Of a stretch of DNA of 64,000 bases, positions 52,597 through 61,399 are shown in pieces. The stretch's first letter is position 1. The number at the start of each line of letters is the position of its first letter. Below the pieces are notes generated by a model. That model searched no databases, had not been told where the DNA came from, and was given only the letters and a program-made list of their open reading frames with translations. This DNA comes from Paenibacillus sp. PAMC 26794 (GTDB lineage: Bacteria; Bacillota; Bacilli; Paenibacillales; Paenibacillaceae), in assembly GCF_000316035.1 (NCBI RefSeq), contig NZ_ANHX01000076.1, positions 145,502 to 209,501 on the forward strand, in the 5' to 3' direction. A program made the translations under genes and the position numbers.

Positions 52597-53468
52597 TTCA
52601 TATGGAGCAGGTCAACTACAGCTACCAGAAGACGCCCGTTCTGAACCAGGTTACGCTACATGAGAGTGAGCCAATCATTAGTGCAATCTGGGGAAGAAAT
52701 GGAGCGGGTAAAACAACCATGATGAGTTTACTGGCAGGGCATAACCGCCCGGACAGTGGAACCGTTCAGATCATGGGTCAAGACCCCTATAATAATCTGG
52801 CTGCCCAAGAGCATCTGTGCTACATCCAGGAGAATCATCCCCTGGGGAAAAATTGGACGGTTAGTGACATGGTTCAAATGGGGCAATACTTTCATCCGCA
52901 GTGGAATCAGGAGTTGGCGGAACGTTTAATCGATGTGTTCGAACTACCAACGAAGAAGAAGATCATTAAATTTTCGAAAGGCATGAAGACTGCCACCCAG
53001 ATTATATTAGGTCTTGCCAGTAATGCAAAGATAACCATTCTGGATGAACCCACGAATGGGCTTGATGCTGAGAAGCGTAAATTCTTCTATAATGCGCTAC
53101 TGGAAAGTTATGAAGATAACCCGCGTCTGATTCTGATATCCAGCCATCATATTGAGGAGATTCAGCCTTTATGTGAGTCCCTTATCGTTTTGCAATCCGG
53201 AGAGGTGTTGTTAAATCAATCGATGGAAGAGATGCGCGAAAAAGGAGTTCTTCTAACAGGGGGAATTGACGATATTAACCGAGTTACAGCAGGGGTTAAA
53301 GTTATAGAGTCTTCCCAGATGGGATCGACTGTGAAAGTGATGATTGATGAGCCCTACTCGAAAATATGGAAGGATATCGCTCATTCGCAGGGTCTTTCCA
53401 TTGAGAAAGCGACATTACAAGATTATTTGGTTAACAGGACCCGTAATCAAGAGGGGGTTAAACCATGA
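52593..53468 (+). CDS. ABC transporter ATP-binding protein (YtrB-like)
   Basis: A 291-residue ATPase with Walker A GRNGAGKTTMMSLLAG, Q-loop CYIQENH, a degenerate signature FSKGMKTATQ (in place of LSGGQ) and Walker B ITILDEPTNGLD with the H-loop SSHHIEE. The FSKGM signature is characteristic of YtrB/BcrA-like exporter ATPases. It is translationally coupled to the GntR regulator upstream and to the permease downstream (four-base overlaps on both sides), forming a three-gene operon. Confidence 0.92.
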   Translation: MIHMEQVNYSYQKTPVLNQVTLHESEPIISAIWGRNGAGKTTMMSLLAGHNRPDSGTVQIMGQDPYNNLAAQEHLCYIQENHPLGKNWTVSDMVQMGQYFHPQWNQELAERLIDVFELPTKKKIIKFSKGMKTATQIILGLASNAKITILDEPTNGLDAEKRKFFYNALLESYEDNPRLILISSHHIEEIQPLCESLIVLQSGEVLLNQSMEEMREKGVLLTGGIDDINRVTAGVKVIESSQMGSTVKVMIDEPYSKIWKDIAHSQGLSIEKATLQDYLVNRTRNQEGVKP

Positions 53469-54163
53469 ACGCAGTAAAAGGTACGAATCGACTGATTCGC
53501 GATGATATGCGTTTGTATCTGGGCATATTTTCATCCATCGCTCTAATGCTCGCCGTTGTATATCTGGCCATTGGCTTCATATTTGATGTCTCGTATGCTA
53601 CGCAACTGTTTGGTCCCATGTACGGAGGGATATGTACGTTTGCAATCGGGGGAATTATTACACTGTTTCCGGTTGCGATCGGTATGGGCAGTACACGAAT
53701 TCAATTCATGAAATCCTTCTATATGAACTCGGTATGGATGGTTGCAGGCACCATGATCATTCTGCATGTGGCGTATTTCCTCTTACACCTGCTTCAGGAA
53801 AAAGGAATTGTTGACGTAACCCTTTATCAACCGGGCATGTTGTATTCAAGCGAATATCATTTCTTATCCTACCTGTGGATTGATCTGATGTGCGGCTTTC
53901 TCGTACTGGGAATTTCTGTCTTCCCGACGGTCTGCTGGATGCGCTTGGGGATGCGTAACTTCTTCATTATGTTCTTTGGGGTAGGCCTAATGATCACTCT
54001 GATCGTTGTCTTCGCAGATTTTGGGGAGTGGATGAAGTGGTTTGCGAGTGTGAATATGATGACACTGTTCACCGTTCTGGGGTGCATTGGTGGTGCGCTA
54101 CTTCTATCTACGTATCCGATGATGAAGAATGCGCCGCTTACCATGAAATCCAAAAAAGACTGA
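53465..54163 (+). CDS. ABC-2-like permease
   Basis: A 232-residue membrane protein with six predicted helices (for example IALMLAVVYLAIGFIF, GTMIILHVAYFLLHLL, FFIMFFGVGLMITLIVVF). It has no sequence-specific motif but is coupled to the ATPase gene by a four-base overlap, so the pair forms the transporter. Together with the YtrA-type regulator, this suggests an envelope-stress or antibiotic-responsive exporter, an inference from context. Confidence 0.85.
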   Translation: MNAVKGTNRLIRDDMRLYLGIFSSIALMLAVVYLAIGFIFDVSYATQLFGPMYGGICTFAIGGIITLFPVAIGMGSTRIQFMKSFYMNSVWMVAGTMIILHVAYFLLHLLQEKGIVDVTLYQPGMLYSSEYHFLSYLWIDLMCGFLVLGISVFPTVCWMRLGMRNFFIMFFGVGLMITLIVVFADFGEWMKWFASVNMMTLFTVLGCIGGALLLSTYPMMKNAPLTMKSKKD

Positions 54164-54222
54164 CAGCATATTGTTATATAAAAGAACCGGGCAAGGAATC
54201 TTAGCGAAATTCCCTGTAATCA

Positions 54223-54257
54223 GAAAAACACGAGTGCGAACACGCCTCGTGTTTTTG
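54223..54257. terminator. bidirectional terminator
   Basis: AAAAACACGAG...CTCGTGTTTTT is symmetric, with A and T runs on both sides. It lies between the permease gene and the convergent hypothetical gene. Confidence 0.9.
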
Positions 54258-54327
54258 GTATCATCCTAATCACTGAATATACCTATTCAACAATCTTTGT
54301 GCGCAATCCCAAATGAAGGTGTATGCG

Positions 54328-54846
54328 TTAAGCCTGAGCTTGTGGTTTGAATCCTTCGTCTTTGAGATACTCGCCAGCTTCGCTACGCGTTTCAAAAGCC
54401 ATATCCAGATTAACACCGGAATACACATACCACATGTCATCTTCATATTTTAAAGTCAGCGTATGTCCATCTTCATCGATCCACGTTCCGCCACCCGTAG
54501 AGGTTGTAGACAATACAGGAGCAGCAGCTTTTACTTGTTCTGGCTCTTGGAATTCAACTGCGTTGGGATTGTGAGACATCGCTTGGATCGTTTGATCTAA
54601 CAAGGTGCGCAGATCTGTTTCGGAGTAATCACGAATATTGACGAATCCTTTGGCATCGGTTTCATAGTTGGGCAGTAACCCTGCATAGATATAACCGTTA
54701 CCGTTAGGATGAATATGGAGAGCAACAATCTTTTTATCATACGCACTTTCCTCGTAGTGGAAATTAACACGACCGAGAGAAACATCTTTGCGTTGCAGTT
54801 GGGGATACGATTGTAGCATTTCTAGCTTTTGTTCCACGTTAAGCAT
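54328..54846 (-). CDS. hypothetical protein
   Basis: A 172-residue soluble protein that I do not recognise. The first 100 residues form an alpha/beta fold (VSLGRVNFHYEESAYDKKIV then ALHIHPNGNGYIYAGLLPNY). A short Ala/Thr/Gly linker follows, then a C-terminal beta-rich segment (TLTLKYEDDMWYVYSGVNLD then MAFETRSEAGEYLKDEGF) that looks like a small separate domain. No signal peptide or membrane helix. AGGAGG precedes the ATG at ideal spacing, so expression is likely. Confidence 0.75.
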   Translation of the reverse strand: MLNVEQKLEMLQSYPQLQRKDVSLGRVNFHYEESAYDKKIVALHIHPNGNGYIYAGLLPNYETDAKGFVNIRDYSETDLRTLLDQTIQAMSHNPNAVEFQEPEQVKAAAPVLSTTSTGGGTWIDEDGHTLTLKYEDDMWYVYSGVNLDMAFETRSEAGEYLKDEGFKPQAQA

Positions 54847-54896
54847 AATTGCCTCCTGTAAATGTTCAATAGAGGTGATTATAACATGCCCTCCTG

Positions 54897-55670
54897 TTAA
54901 TTTCCCGATAAAATGTTTCTCCCCAGTTCTTTTAGGTGTTCCATAACTTGCAGATAGGGATATGGCCCGTAGCTTACACGTGCTACACCCAGTGTGGCAA
55001 GCTGTTTTGGTGAAGGCTCAGGAGACGTAACCATAACGTTAATTGGCAGCGGTGAACGCTCACACAATTCCTGAATCAATTCGTGATCCTGCAAACCGGG
55101 TACAAACAGACCACTGGCTCCTGCATCTGCATAATGGCTCGAACGTATAAGGGCCTCCTCTAGGAGGGAGTGGTTATGGTGTTCAGGTGCATGTTGCAGG
55201 AAAATATCTGTGCGGGCGTTAATGAACAAAGGTATGCCTGCCTGCTGCGCAGCTTCCCGGGCGGCGGACAATCTTGGGCATTGCTCCTCCACAGTGTACA
55301 ATCCCAAGCCAGTGGGAAGTTGATCTTCCATGTTGATTCCTACAGCACCATGATCGATGACTTGCAGGATATTTTGCTTCACTTCTGACACAGACCTCCC
55401 ATACCCTCCCTCTATATCGATCGTTACAGGCAGATCCACGTTCGCTGTAATCCGTGCGAGATTGGCAAGCACGAGATGGAATGGCATGGCTTCACCGTCG
55501 TGTTCACCGTGGGCCGCAGCAACGGACCAGCTCCCGGTAGCAATGGCCCTTGCTCCAGCGGATTGAATGGCTTGCGCACTTCCGGCGTCCCACACATTGA
55601 CCAGAACAAGTGGTTTTCCTTTCACATGGTATTGTTGGAACAACGCTGCTTTTTCTTCTAAGGTACTCAT
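54897..55670 (-). CDS. isocitrate lyase/PEP mutase superfamily protein
   Basis: About 257 residues from ATG 55670 with AAGGAG upstream; the longer frame from 55715 is less supported. It has the barrel's metal and substrate motifs: LVNVWDAGSAQAIQSAGARA, VTIDIEGGYG and LFINARTDIF. The KKCGH catalytic loop of true isocitrate and methylisocitrate lyases is absent; the loop here reads NMEDQLPTGL. It is therefore a phosphonomutase- or oxaloacetate-hydrolase-like member whose substrate cannot be named. It is monocistronic. Confidence 0.85.
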   Translation of the reverse strand: MSTLEEKAALFQQYHVKGKPLVLVNVWDAGSAQAIQSAGARAIATGSWSVAAAHGEHDGEAMPFHLVLANLARITANVDLPVTIDIEGGYGRSVSEVKQNILQVIDHGAVGINMEDQLPTGLGLYTVEEQCPRLSAAREAAQQAGIPLFINARTDIFLQHAPEHHNHSLLEEALIRSSHYADAGASGLFVPGLQDHELIQELCERSPLPINVMVTSPEPSPKQLATLGVARVSYGPYPYLQVMEHLKELGRNILSGN

Positions 55671-55747
55671 ATTATGTTGACTCTCCTTTGTTATATCATG
55701 CATTCCTTTGGACATTTGATGCGTACTTCATTATTTCATTCTGTTTT

Positions 55748-56800
55748 TCAGCTACCCTGTTTTTGTTTCTCGTGAGTCAAAAGCCAGTTTTTGCGAGTTA
55801 ATCCCCCGCCGTATCCACCCAGTTCGCCACTGGCATTAATTACACGGTGACATGGAATCACAATCGCAAGCTGATTGGCCCCATTCGCCTGTGCCACAGC
55901 TCGGCAAGCAGTCGGTTTTCCCAGTGCATTTGCAATCTCCTGATATGACCTCGTTTCACCAGCCGGAATGGCCATTAGCTGTTCCCACACATGTTTTTGG
56001 AATGGTGTTCCTAAACAGAACAACGGTGTTTCGAATGCTGTCCGAATACCTTGAAAGTACTCGTTTAGTTCACGCTCAATGGACTGGATGGGAGCTGTAG
56101 TGCCAGGCACAATCGCTGATTTGGTTCGTTTGCGCAGACGCTCAACTTCGCGTTCCAGACCTCTGCGGTCCACAAATTCCAGTAAATATAGTGCCTCTTC
56201 ATCTGCAATGGCCATCATCGGGCCGAGGCGGGTGTCAATCCAGGACGCTTTTAGGATATGTCCTTCATCGACTTGTGTAGGGGCGGCACCCATGATCCGT
56301 GAAAAGGCATCGCGGAAGCCGCTGCTTGACTCATATCCGGTAGATAATTGGCTATCAATCACGGTGCGTCCTGAACGAATATTCTTCAGGGCAAGTCCCA
56401 TGCGTCGAGCACGAGCATATTCGACAAAGGTCATGCCGAACCGCTTCTTGAACTGACGGCGAGCAGTGGATTCGTCGATGGAGAGGGCCTTGAAATCCTG
56501 TCCTTTCCAGCGTTTCTCCGGATTTTTCTCCACAGCTTCCACTAATATGCGAACGACATCGGATACTTGGTTGGGGTGAGAGAGCGGGCGACAGCGCTGG
56601 CAAGGGCGATAAGAGGCCAGAAGTGCCTGCTGAGCCGTCTCATAGAATTCGCAGTTTTCGAATTTTGGCTTTCGTGCAGGGCATGTGGGACGACAGAACA
56701 CACCTGTGGTTCGGACTCCAACATAGAATAAACCTTCGTATTCCGAATCCTTGGCCACAAGCGCCTCGTAATATTGTTCCTTCAGATCAGCAGAAATCAT
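55748..56800 (-). CDS. ada: Ada: DNA methylphosphotriester and O6-methylguanine repair protein and regulator
   Basis: A 350-residue bifunctional protein, close to the 354 of E. coli Ada. The N-terminal zinc domain has FCRPTCPAR (Cys36, Cys40) and RPCQRC (Cys67, Cys70), which hold the methyl-accepting cysteine. A single AraC-type HTH follows at about 85-180 (DESTARRQFKKRFGMTFVEY). The C-terminal O6-alkylguanine methyltransferase carries the active-site IPCHRVI near 320. It repairs methylated DNA and, once methylated, activates its own regulon. The Bacillus AdaA/AdaB pair is split; here the functions are fused as in enterobacteria. Confidence 0.94.
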   Translation of the reverse strand: MISADLKEQYYEALVAKDSEYEGLFYVGVRTTGVFCRPTCPARKPKFENCEFYETAQQALLASYRPCQRCRPLSHPNQVSDVVRILVEAVEKNPEKRWKGQDFKALSIDESTARRQFKKRFGMTFVEYARARRMGLALKNIRSGRTVIDSQLSTGYESSSGFRDAFSRIMGAAPTQVDEGHILKASWIDTRLGPMMAIADEEALYLLEFVDRRGLEREVERLRKRTKSAIVPGTTAPIQSIERELNEYFQGIRTAFETPLFCLGTPFQKHVWEQLMAIPAGETRSYQEIANALGKPTACRAVAQANGANQLAIVIPCHRVINASGELGGYGGGLTRKNWLLTHEKQKQGS

Positions 56801-57001
56801 GGGGGCACGTCCTTACTTCAATAGATGTATCAATACAAAACAAACCATAAATTACACTGTGTCAAGACGACTGGGTTCACATTCCCCGTTAGCGTGTATA
56901 TTGTAGGTTCACTGTAAATTGATTATAAAAAAACGATGCACATGGCATCGCCGAAAATCAGGCATGAATATTTTTATTTCATCATTTTTATCATTGGATT
57001 G

Positions 57002-57160
57002 TTATCGCTTTTGGGTACACGTCCAGTTTACCAGAAAGAACGCCAGGAATATGCATAACCCACCGAAGAATGGAGTGAGAAACAGGAAGGCACTGGTCTT
57101 CCCTGGGCCACCCTTACTTAATAGCTGTACTTGCCCAAAATTAGTTCCATGAAATGTAAA
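57002..57160 (-). pseudogene. C-terminal remnant of an EamA/DMT transporter
   Basis: On the minus strand the frame reads GTNFGQVQLLSKGGPGKTSA, FLFLTPFFG, then GGLCIFLAFFLVNWTCTQKR and a stop. This matches the end of DMT/EamA permeases (GGPxKASxFLFLTPFFG...GGxLIxxGxxLVN), but about 18 residues between the two helices are missing and the upstream part is replaced by the insertion sequence at 57231. It is a deleted and interrupted gene. Confidence 0.6.
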
Positions 57161-57230
57161 TAGAGACACACTTGACTCTCTGCGTAAAATAGAAGTACCA
57201 CCAACCACCCCACGCAGAGGAGAACAAGAT

Positions 57231-58421
57231 ATGTCTCATACGTCTACTTTATCACAAGAAAAGCACTGGAACAATCGGTTAGGCGAGTGGAAACTTCCGC
57301 TATAGTTCTCCAAACCTGCTCTTCACCACATCAAGCACTTCGTGGATGGGATGCTTTCCACCGGTTTTACAGGAACGTTAACGGATATTCACCGCGAAAG
57401 CCTTCAAGAGAGAGAGCGCCGGACATTGAGTCATTTCTTAACTCATGGGAACTGGGATGCTTCTTACTTGAAACGCGTGGTTCAACGTGTCGCTTTTCAG
57501 CAAACTGAGGCGTGCGCTCGGCGAGAATGTAGTCCCATGTTTGTTATTCTGGATGACACCTTGTGTGAAAAAACCAAGCCTTCGTCACAGGCTACACACA
57601 CGATTCAAGGGGCTTCGTTTCAACATTCTCACCTCAAGCGGCGACATGTTTACGGGCACGCTGTCGTTCAAACGCTACTTCTATCAGGGGATCAGGTCTT
57701 TCCTTTTGCCACAGCGCGTTACGACCCACAAGGAGAAAGTAAAATCGAACTCGCGGGTGATATGATTCAGGCCGTCCCGATGTCTTCCTGCCGAACCTAC
57801 GTCCTGCTGGATTCGTGGTATCCATCTGCTTTCGTACTTCAAACCTGTGCGGAGCGTGGATTTCACGTCATTAGCGGCTTGAAAACGAACCGCATTTTCT
57901 ATCCGCAAGGCATCCGGCAATCGCTCCAAAGCCTTGCTTCGTACATCTCGAAATCGGACACCGATCTAGTGACCATCGGTTCCTCCGCTTACCGGGTATA
58001 TCGCTATGAGGGCAAGCTTAACTTGGTAGAAAACTCCGTTTTGCTCCTGTGTTGGACCGAGGGAGAAAACTTTGGTCCCAAGCAGATGAAAGCTTTTCTA
58101 AGTACAGATGTTTCCCTGAGTAATGAAGAAATATTGAGCTGTTACAGCAAACTTTGGGCCATTGAAACCTATTTTCGTACGGCGAAAGTTCAGCTGGCCA
58201 TGGATCGTTACCAGGTTCGCTAGGCAAAGGCCATTGACCGTTACTTGACTCTGCTTCTGTTTGCTGCACTGTGTTGTACGTATCGTAACCATGGAAGCTT
58301 AATTTACGGGATACATGGCTACCGCTTTCAGAAAAAGCACGACATGATTGAATATATTTACAACCAAGCTCAGCGCGAGGCCACATTAGACCAAATTAAA
58401 ACGCGGCTCAGAATCGCATAG
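57231..58421 (+). pseudogene. IS701/IS4-like DDE transposase with two in-frame TAG codons
   Basis: A 396-codon frame starting at ATG with AGAGGAG upstream. It contains FVILDDTLCEKTKPSSQATH, the first catalytic Asp region of IS701/IS4-like transposases, then YVLLDSWYPSAFVLQTC and WAIETYFRTAKVQLAMDRYQ. The frame is broken by TAG at 57303 and TAG at 58221. Both sites would restore a plausible residue with a single C-to-T reversal (CAG). The end is also TAG. The element interrupts an EamA gene on its left. The terminal inverted repeats could not be fixed by eye. It is probably inactive. Confidence 0.75.
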
Positions 58422-58672
58422 GGATACTGTCAGGTTTTTTAACTCACAAATATTTAAAGCGATAATTGCCAAGTGCAGTTAATAGGTAATACCACATTCA
58501 ATTTGACATTTATCGCATATTCTTTAGTGTCTATTCCAATCCACATATGGCTTATGTCATCACGAACGAAATCGAGACGAAACGCTACACATTAATTGTG
58601 GTAGAACAGAAAACCATTTGCCGTACCCTGCGGCACAACAACTGTTAGACATAAATTATTTATGTTTCAAAT

Positions 58673-58700
58673 AAAACACTTACGTATACGTAAGTGTTTT
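58673..58700. repeat. 28-base perfect palindrome
   Basis: AAAACACTTACGTA followed directly by its reverse complement TACGTAAGTGTTTT, with no loop. It can extrude as a cruciform or act as a terminator or protein-binding site. The bases 58422-58672 hold only decayed frames. Confidence 0.7.
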
Positions 58701-58726
58701 TGGTGTGTAGGGGGGAAGTATCTTTC

Positions 58727-58836
58727 CACCTGATTCGGTAGAGACACTGCGGAGGTATATCGGTACGTCCAAACGAATAATAAGCTATATTCACTATTTG
58801 ACGGAACTGTATGAAAGCATAGAAAAGAAAGACTAA
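58727..58836 (+). pseudogene. orphan C-terminal coding fragment
   Basis: The frame ends with PPDSVETLRRYIGTSKRIIS then YIHYLTELYESIEKKD and a stop. It has natural helical composition but no start in front of it. It looks like the 3' end of a gene lost by rearrangement; I do not recognise the family. Confidence 0.35.
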
Positions 58837-58881
58837 GAGAAATAACAAAAATCAAAACCCCAATAAATCGCTGTTTTCAAG

Positions 58882-58909
58882 GAAGCTTAGTTAACACTAA
58901 GCTTCTTTT
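58882..58909 (+). terminator. terminator-like hairpin
   Basis: GAAGCTTAGT-TAAC-ACTAAGCTTC, a perfect ten-pair stem followed by TTTTCC, after the orphan fragment. Confidence 0.7.
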
Positions 58910-59039
58910 CCTTTGTTCCCACGTTTCAGCTATTTCCCGGTTCACACGTTCTCTTTTTTAGGATTTTTTTGTAAAAAAAGAAATTCATTTCTCTTTATAA
59001 GGTAGGAGCGATCTCTTCAAAAAGGACAGAGGGCTTATA

Positions 59040-59380
59040 TTGAAAACGGATAATGAATTGAATCGTCATTTTATCACGTATATAGCCAATCTTATATACT
59101 ATAACTCTGTAAATAATGACAAAAAGAGACGAATGAAGGAAACCGATTTCCTCTGACCTTAAACAACGATGAAAACCTAGAATCCAGCTTACTTACCGTT
59201 TATGATTCAAAATCTGCACCCCAAAATCTAGAAGATCATATTACGGATCTTTCCCTTTTTAAAGCTTATAAATCCCTACCGGCCCAGCAAAAACAGAGTC
59301 TCTCTTTTGCGTATGTACAAAAGCTAAATGACAATCAGATATTAGTAGTCGGGCCCATTTGGAATAAAACTTTTTCCTAA
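59040..59380 (+). pseudogene. frameshifted and truncated sigma-70-like factor
   Basis: The frame from TTG 59040 reads LKTDNELNRHFITYIANLIY then YNSVNNDKKRRMKETDFL and meets a TGA. One base later the next frame continues TLNNDENLESSLLTVYDSKS and SLFKAYKSLPAQQKQSLSFA then YVQKLNDNQI. This is the form of small group-4/UviA-YvrI-like sigma factors of Firmicutes, but region 4.2 (the usual EIAxxLGISQQxVSK) is replaced by LVVGPIWNKTFS and a stop. Such factors often control bacteriocin or secreted-toxin genes, and two secreted paralogues lie just downstream. It carries at least one frameshift and a 3' loss. Confidence 0.55.
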
Positions 59381-59549
59381 TGTTGGTTATTGTATTATCT
59401 GTATAGAAAGGTGGGCATCTAAACAATTTTTTATGCCCTTATCTCAGAAATTGTAATACAACTTATCTGTCCACTCTCTTAACGAAACGAGTCAAGAATA
59501 GAGTGTATAAAGTATTTACAGGAATATTTTTCTATGTTATTGTATGTGA

Positions 59550-59581
59550 TATACATCTAAAATATGGATGTATAGTATAAT
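59550..59581 (+). promoter_or_regulatory. palindrome and -10 element ahead of secreted protein
   Basis: TATACATC (59550-59557) and GATGTATA (59567-59574) form an 8+8 inverted repeat ending next to TATAAT (59576-59581). There is no clear -35 for sigma-A, so an activator or another sigma factor may be needed. Confidence 0.5.
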
Positions 59582-59602
59582 ATTACTGGAGGGAATTATA
59601 TC

Positions 59603-60037
59603 ATGAATCTTAAGTCCATTTTCAAAGGAGTAGTGTCATCTGCTCTTGCAGTTGGTCTAATTACTGGAGTTAGTACTTTACCGACTTTTGCGCAGTCGAC
59701 TGAAAGTTTGTCGGAAAATTATGCAACTGAAAGAGGAGTAATTCAACCTTATGACATGGATGTTTCAAGTGGCACTTATTCAGGAACAGGATTTTCGACT
59801 TCATACAAATTATCAAGTGCTAATGGGAAAAACGTAAATTTCTTTATTAAGAATACTGGGGATGTAAGCGTAAAAATTACAATTAATGGAGGTTCTGAAG
59901 CCACTTTCGCAGCAGGTAAGAGTGGCCACATTAGTGCTCCAGTTGGTGTCTTCGCTAGCGAATATAAATTTAAAGCTTCAGCAACGCCTAATGGTGGTGA
60001 TATTAGTATAGAATATAAGATTGCTCAAAGAGACTGA
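59603..60037 (+). CDS. small secreted protein A (paralogue of 61001-61399)
   Basis: A 144-residue protein with a clear signal peptide (LKSIFKGVVSSALAVGLITG ... PTFAQS, about 31 residues). The mature part is a small beta-sandwich-like domain: TYSGTGFSTSYKLSSANGKN, VNFFIKNTGDVSVKITING, KSGHISAPVG and a final ISIEYKIAQRD. It resembles no family I can name. GGAGGG precedes the ATG and a strong terminator follows. A paralogue sharing most of the sequence is encoded on the opposite strand 1 kb away, with an IS200 element between them. The setting beside a sigma-factor remnant suggests a regulated secreted factor, perhaps bacteriocin-like or a matrix protein; this is inference. Confidence 0.8.
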   Translation: MNLKSIFKGVVSSALAVGLITGVSTLPTFAQSTESLSENYATERGVIQPYDMDVSSGTYSGTGFSTSYKLSSANGKNVNFFIKNTGDVSVKITINGGSEATFAAGKSGHISAPVGVFASEYKFKASATPNGGDISIEYKIAQRD

Positions 60038-60056
60038 GGAAACTCCATAAATAGAA

Positions 60057-60098
60057 GAGCCGATTTCCTGTAAGTTAAGGGAAATCGGCTTTTATTTT
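60057..60098 (+). terminator. terminator after secreted protein A
   Basis: GAGCCGATTTCC...GGAAATCGGCTTTT with further T. The IS200 left end begins a few bases beyond it. Confidence 0.92.
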
Positions 60099-60102
60099 GT
60101 AT

Positions 60103-60832
60103 AAGAAAACCCCCAGTTCGACTGGGGGTTCCGGAAAGCTTATAGCTATAAGTAGTCCATCTTTTGACCTTCATGATAAAATGAGTGCCGGTCTGCCAAC
60201 CGCACGGATGAAATCAAGGAGGGAGAAAGATGGACAAAAGCAGTCTAGCACATACGAAATGGAACTGCAAATATCATATTGTATTTGCGCCTACATATCG
60301 AAGACAAGTGATCTATGGGAAACTGAAAAGGGAAATTGGGAAGATCATTCGAGAGTTATGCGAGAGAAAAGGTGTAGAAATATTGGAAGCGGAAGCTTGT
60401 GTCGATCACATACACATGCTGGTGAGTATTCCGCCAAAACTGAGTGTGTCTGGAATTTATGGGTTATCCAAAGGGGAAAAGCTCGCTGATGATTTTCGAT
60501 AGGTTTGCCAATCTGAAATATCGATATGGCAATCGACAGTTTTGGTGCAGAGGATATTACATGGACACGGTAGGAAGAAACAAGAAAGTGATCGCCGAAT
60601 ACATTCGGAATCAGCTAGCGGAGGATAAGAACTACGAACAGCTGACCATGAAAGAACTATTGGACCCGTTTAAGGGTGAGTCTGTGAAAAAAGGCAAATA
60701 ATAAGCCCCTTTTAGGGGCAAGCCCGGAACCGCTCGCGGTTGGCAGACTTTCAGTGCGCCTTCTTAGGCGCAAGCTAGTACCATGCCCTTATAGGGCTGA
60801 TGGAAGCCACCGGCTAAGCCGGTGGTTATGAC
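60103..60832 (+). mobile_element. IS200/IS605-type insertion sequence
   Basis: The left end carries the hairpin AACCCCCAG-TTCGA-CTGGGGGTT (60108-60130). The right part carries several hairpins, including GCCCCTTTTAGGGGC and CCACCGGCTAAGCCGGTGG near 60808-60825. Terminal hairpins instead of inverted repeats, and a single Y1 transposase gene inside, are diagnostic. The exact ends are estimated. Confidence 0.8.
60230..60701 (+). pseudogene. IS200 transposase TnpA, frameshifted
   Basis: Two overlapping frames make one HUH/Y1 transposase of about 155 residues. The first (60230-60502) has HTKWNCKYHIVFAPTYRRQ and the HUH motif DHIHMLVSIPP. The second (to 60701) has MGYPKGKSSLMIFDRFANLK, FWCRGYYMDTVGRNK and the catalytic Tyr in AEYIRNQLAED. 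They join if one base is removed near 60457 (GGAATTTATG in place of GGATTTATG). As it stands the enzyme lacks its tyrosine, so the copy cannot move by itself. Confidence 0.85.
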
Positions 60833-61000
60833 TAATTTAGGTACTTATTTTCCTGGCTTTCATCTATGAGCATTTTGCATGAGCTCCTCAAGTCTAGTAC
60901 GTAATCTTTTTTTTTTACTCTATGTCTGCACCGAATTACCAGATTACCATCTCGGATTCAGGAGCCTTATAAAAAACTAAAAATATCTTAAGCATCAATT
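60833..61000. other. AT-rich intergenic stretch
   Basis: Follows the IS200 right end and leads to the stop of secreted protein B. No gene or strong terminator was seen. Confidence 0.4.
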
Positions 61001-61399
61001 TTAATCTCTTTGAGCAATACGATAGTCTATACTAATTTTACCACCATTAGGCGTTGGTACGGCTTTAAATTTATATTTGCTACTTAAGGAACCAACTGGA
61101 GCACTAATGTGGCCACTCTTACCTGGTGCGAGAGTTCTTTTCTGATCTCCATTAATTGTGATTCTTACGCTTACATCCCCAGTATTTTTAATAAAGAAGT
61201 TTACTTTTGCCCCATTACTCTTTTTTAATGGGTTTGTAGCCTGAAATTCAGTTCCTGAATAACTGCCACTTTTAGCTGCATAATCTTTCGACGAACTTTC
61301 AGTCGACTCCGCAAAAGCAGGTATAATAATAGTTCCAGCAATTAGACCAACTGCAAGAGCAGATGACACTACTCCTTTGAAAACGGACTTAAGATTCAC
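61001..61399 (-). CDS. small secreted protein B (paralogue of 59603-60037)
   Basis: A 132-residue paralogue on the minus strand, started at GTG with AAGGAG upstream. The signal peptide is nearly identical to that of protein A (LKSVFKGVVSSALAVGLIAG). The mature part shares VNFFIKNTGDVSVRITING, KSGHISAPVG and the identical ending YRIAQRD, but lacks about 12 residues (the RGVIQPYDMDVS segment) after the signal. The pair is inverted around an IS200. The upstream region differs from that of protein A, so the two may be regulated differently. Confidence 0.78.
   Translation of the reverse strand: MNLKSVFKGVVSSALAVGLIAGTIIIPAFAESTESSSKDYAAKSGSYSGTEFQATNPLKKSNGAKVNFFIKNTGDVSVRITINGDQKRTLAPGKSGHISAPVGSLSSKYKFKAVPTPNGGKISIDYRIAQRD

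Noticed and set aside
54897..55670. Methylisocitrate lyase (PrpB)
   Set aside because: The KKCGH catalytic loop is absent, so only superfamily membership is claimed.
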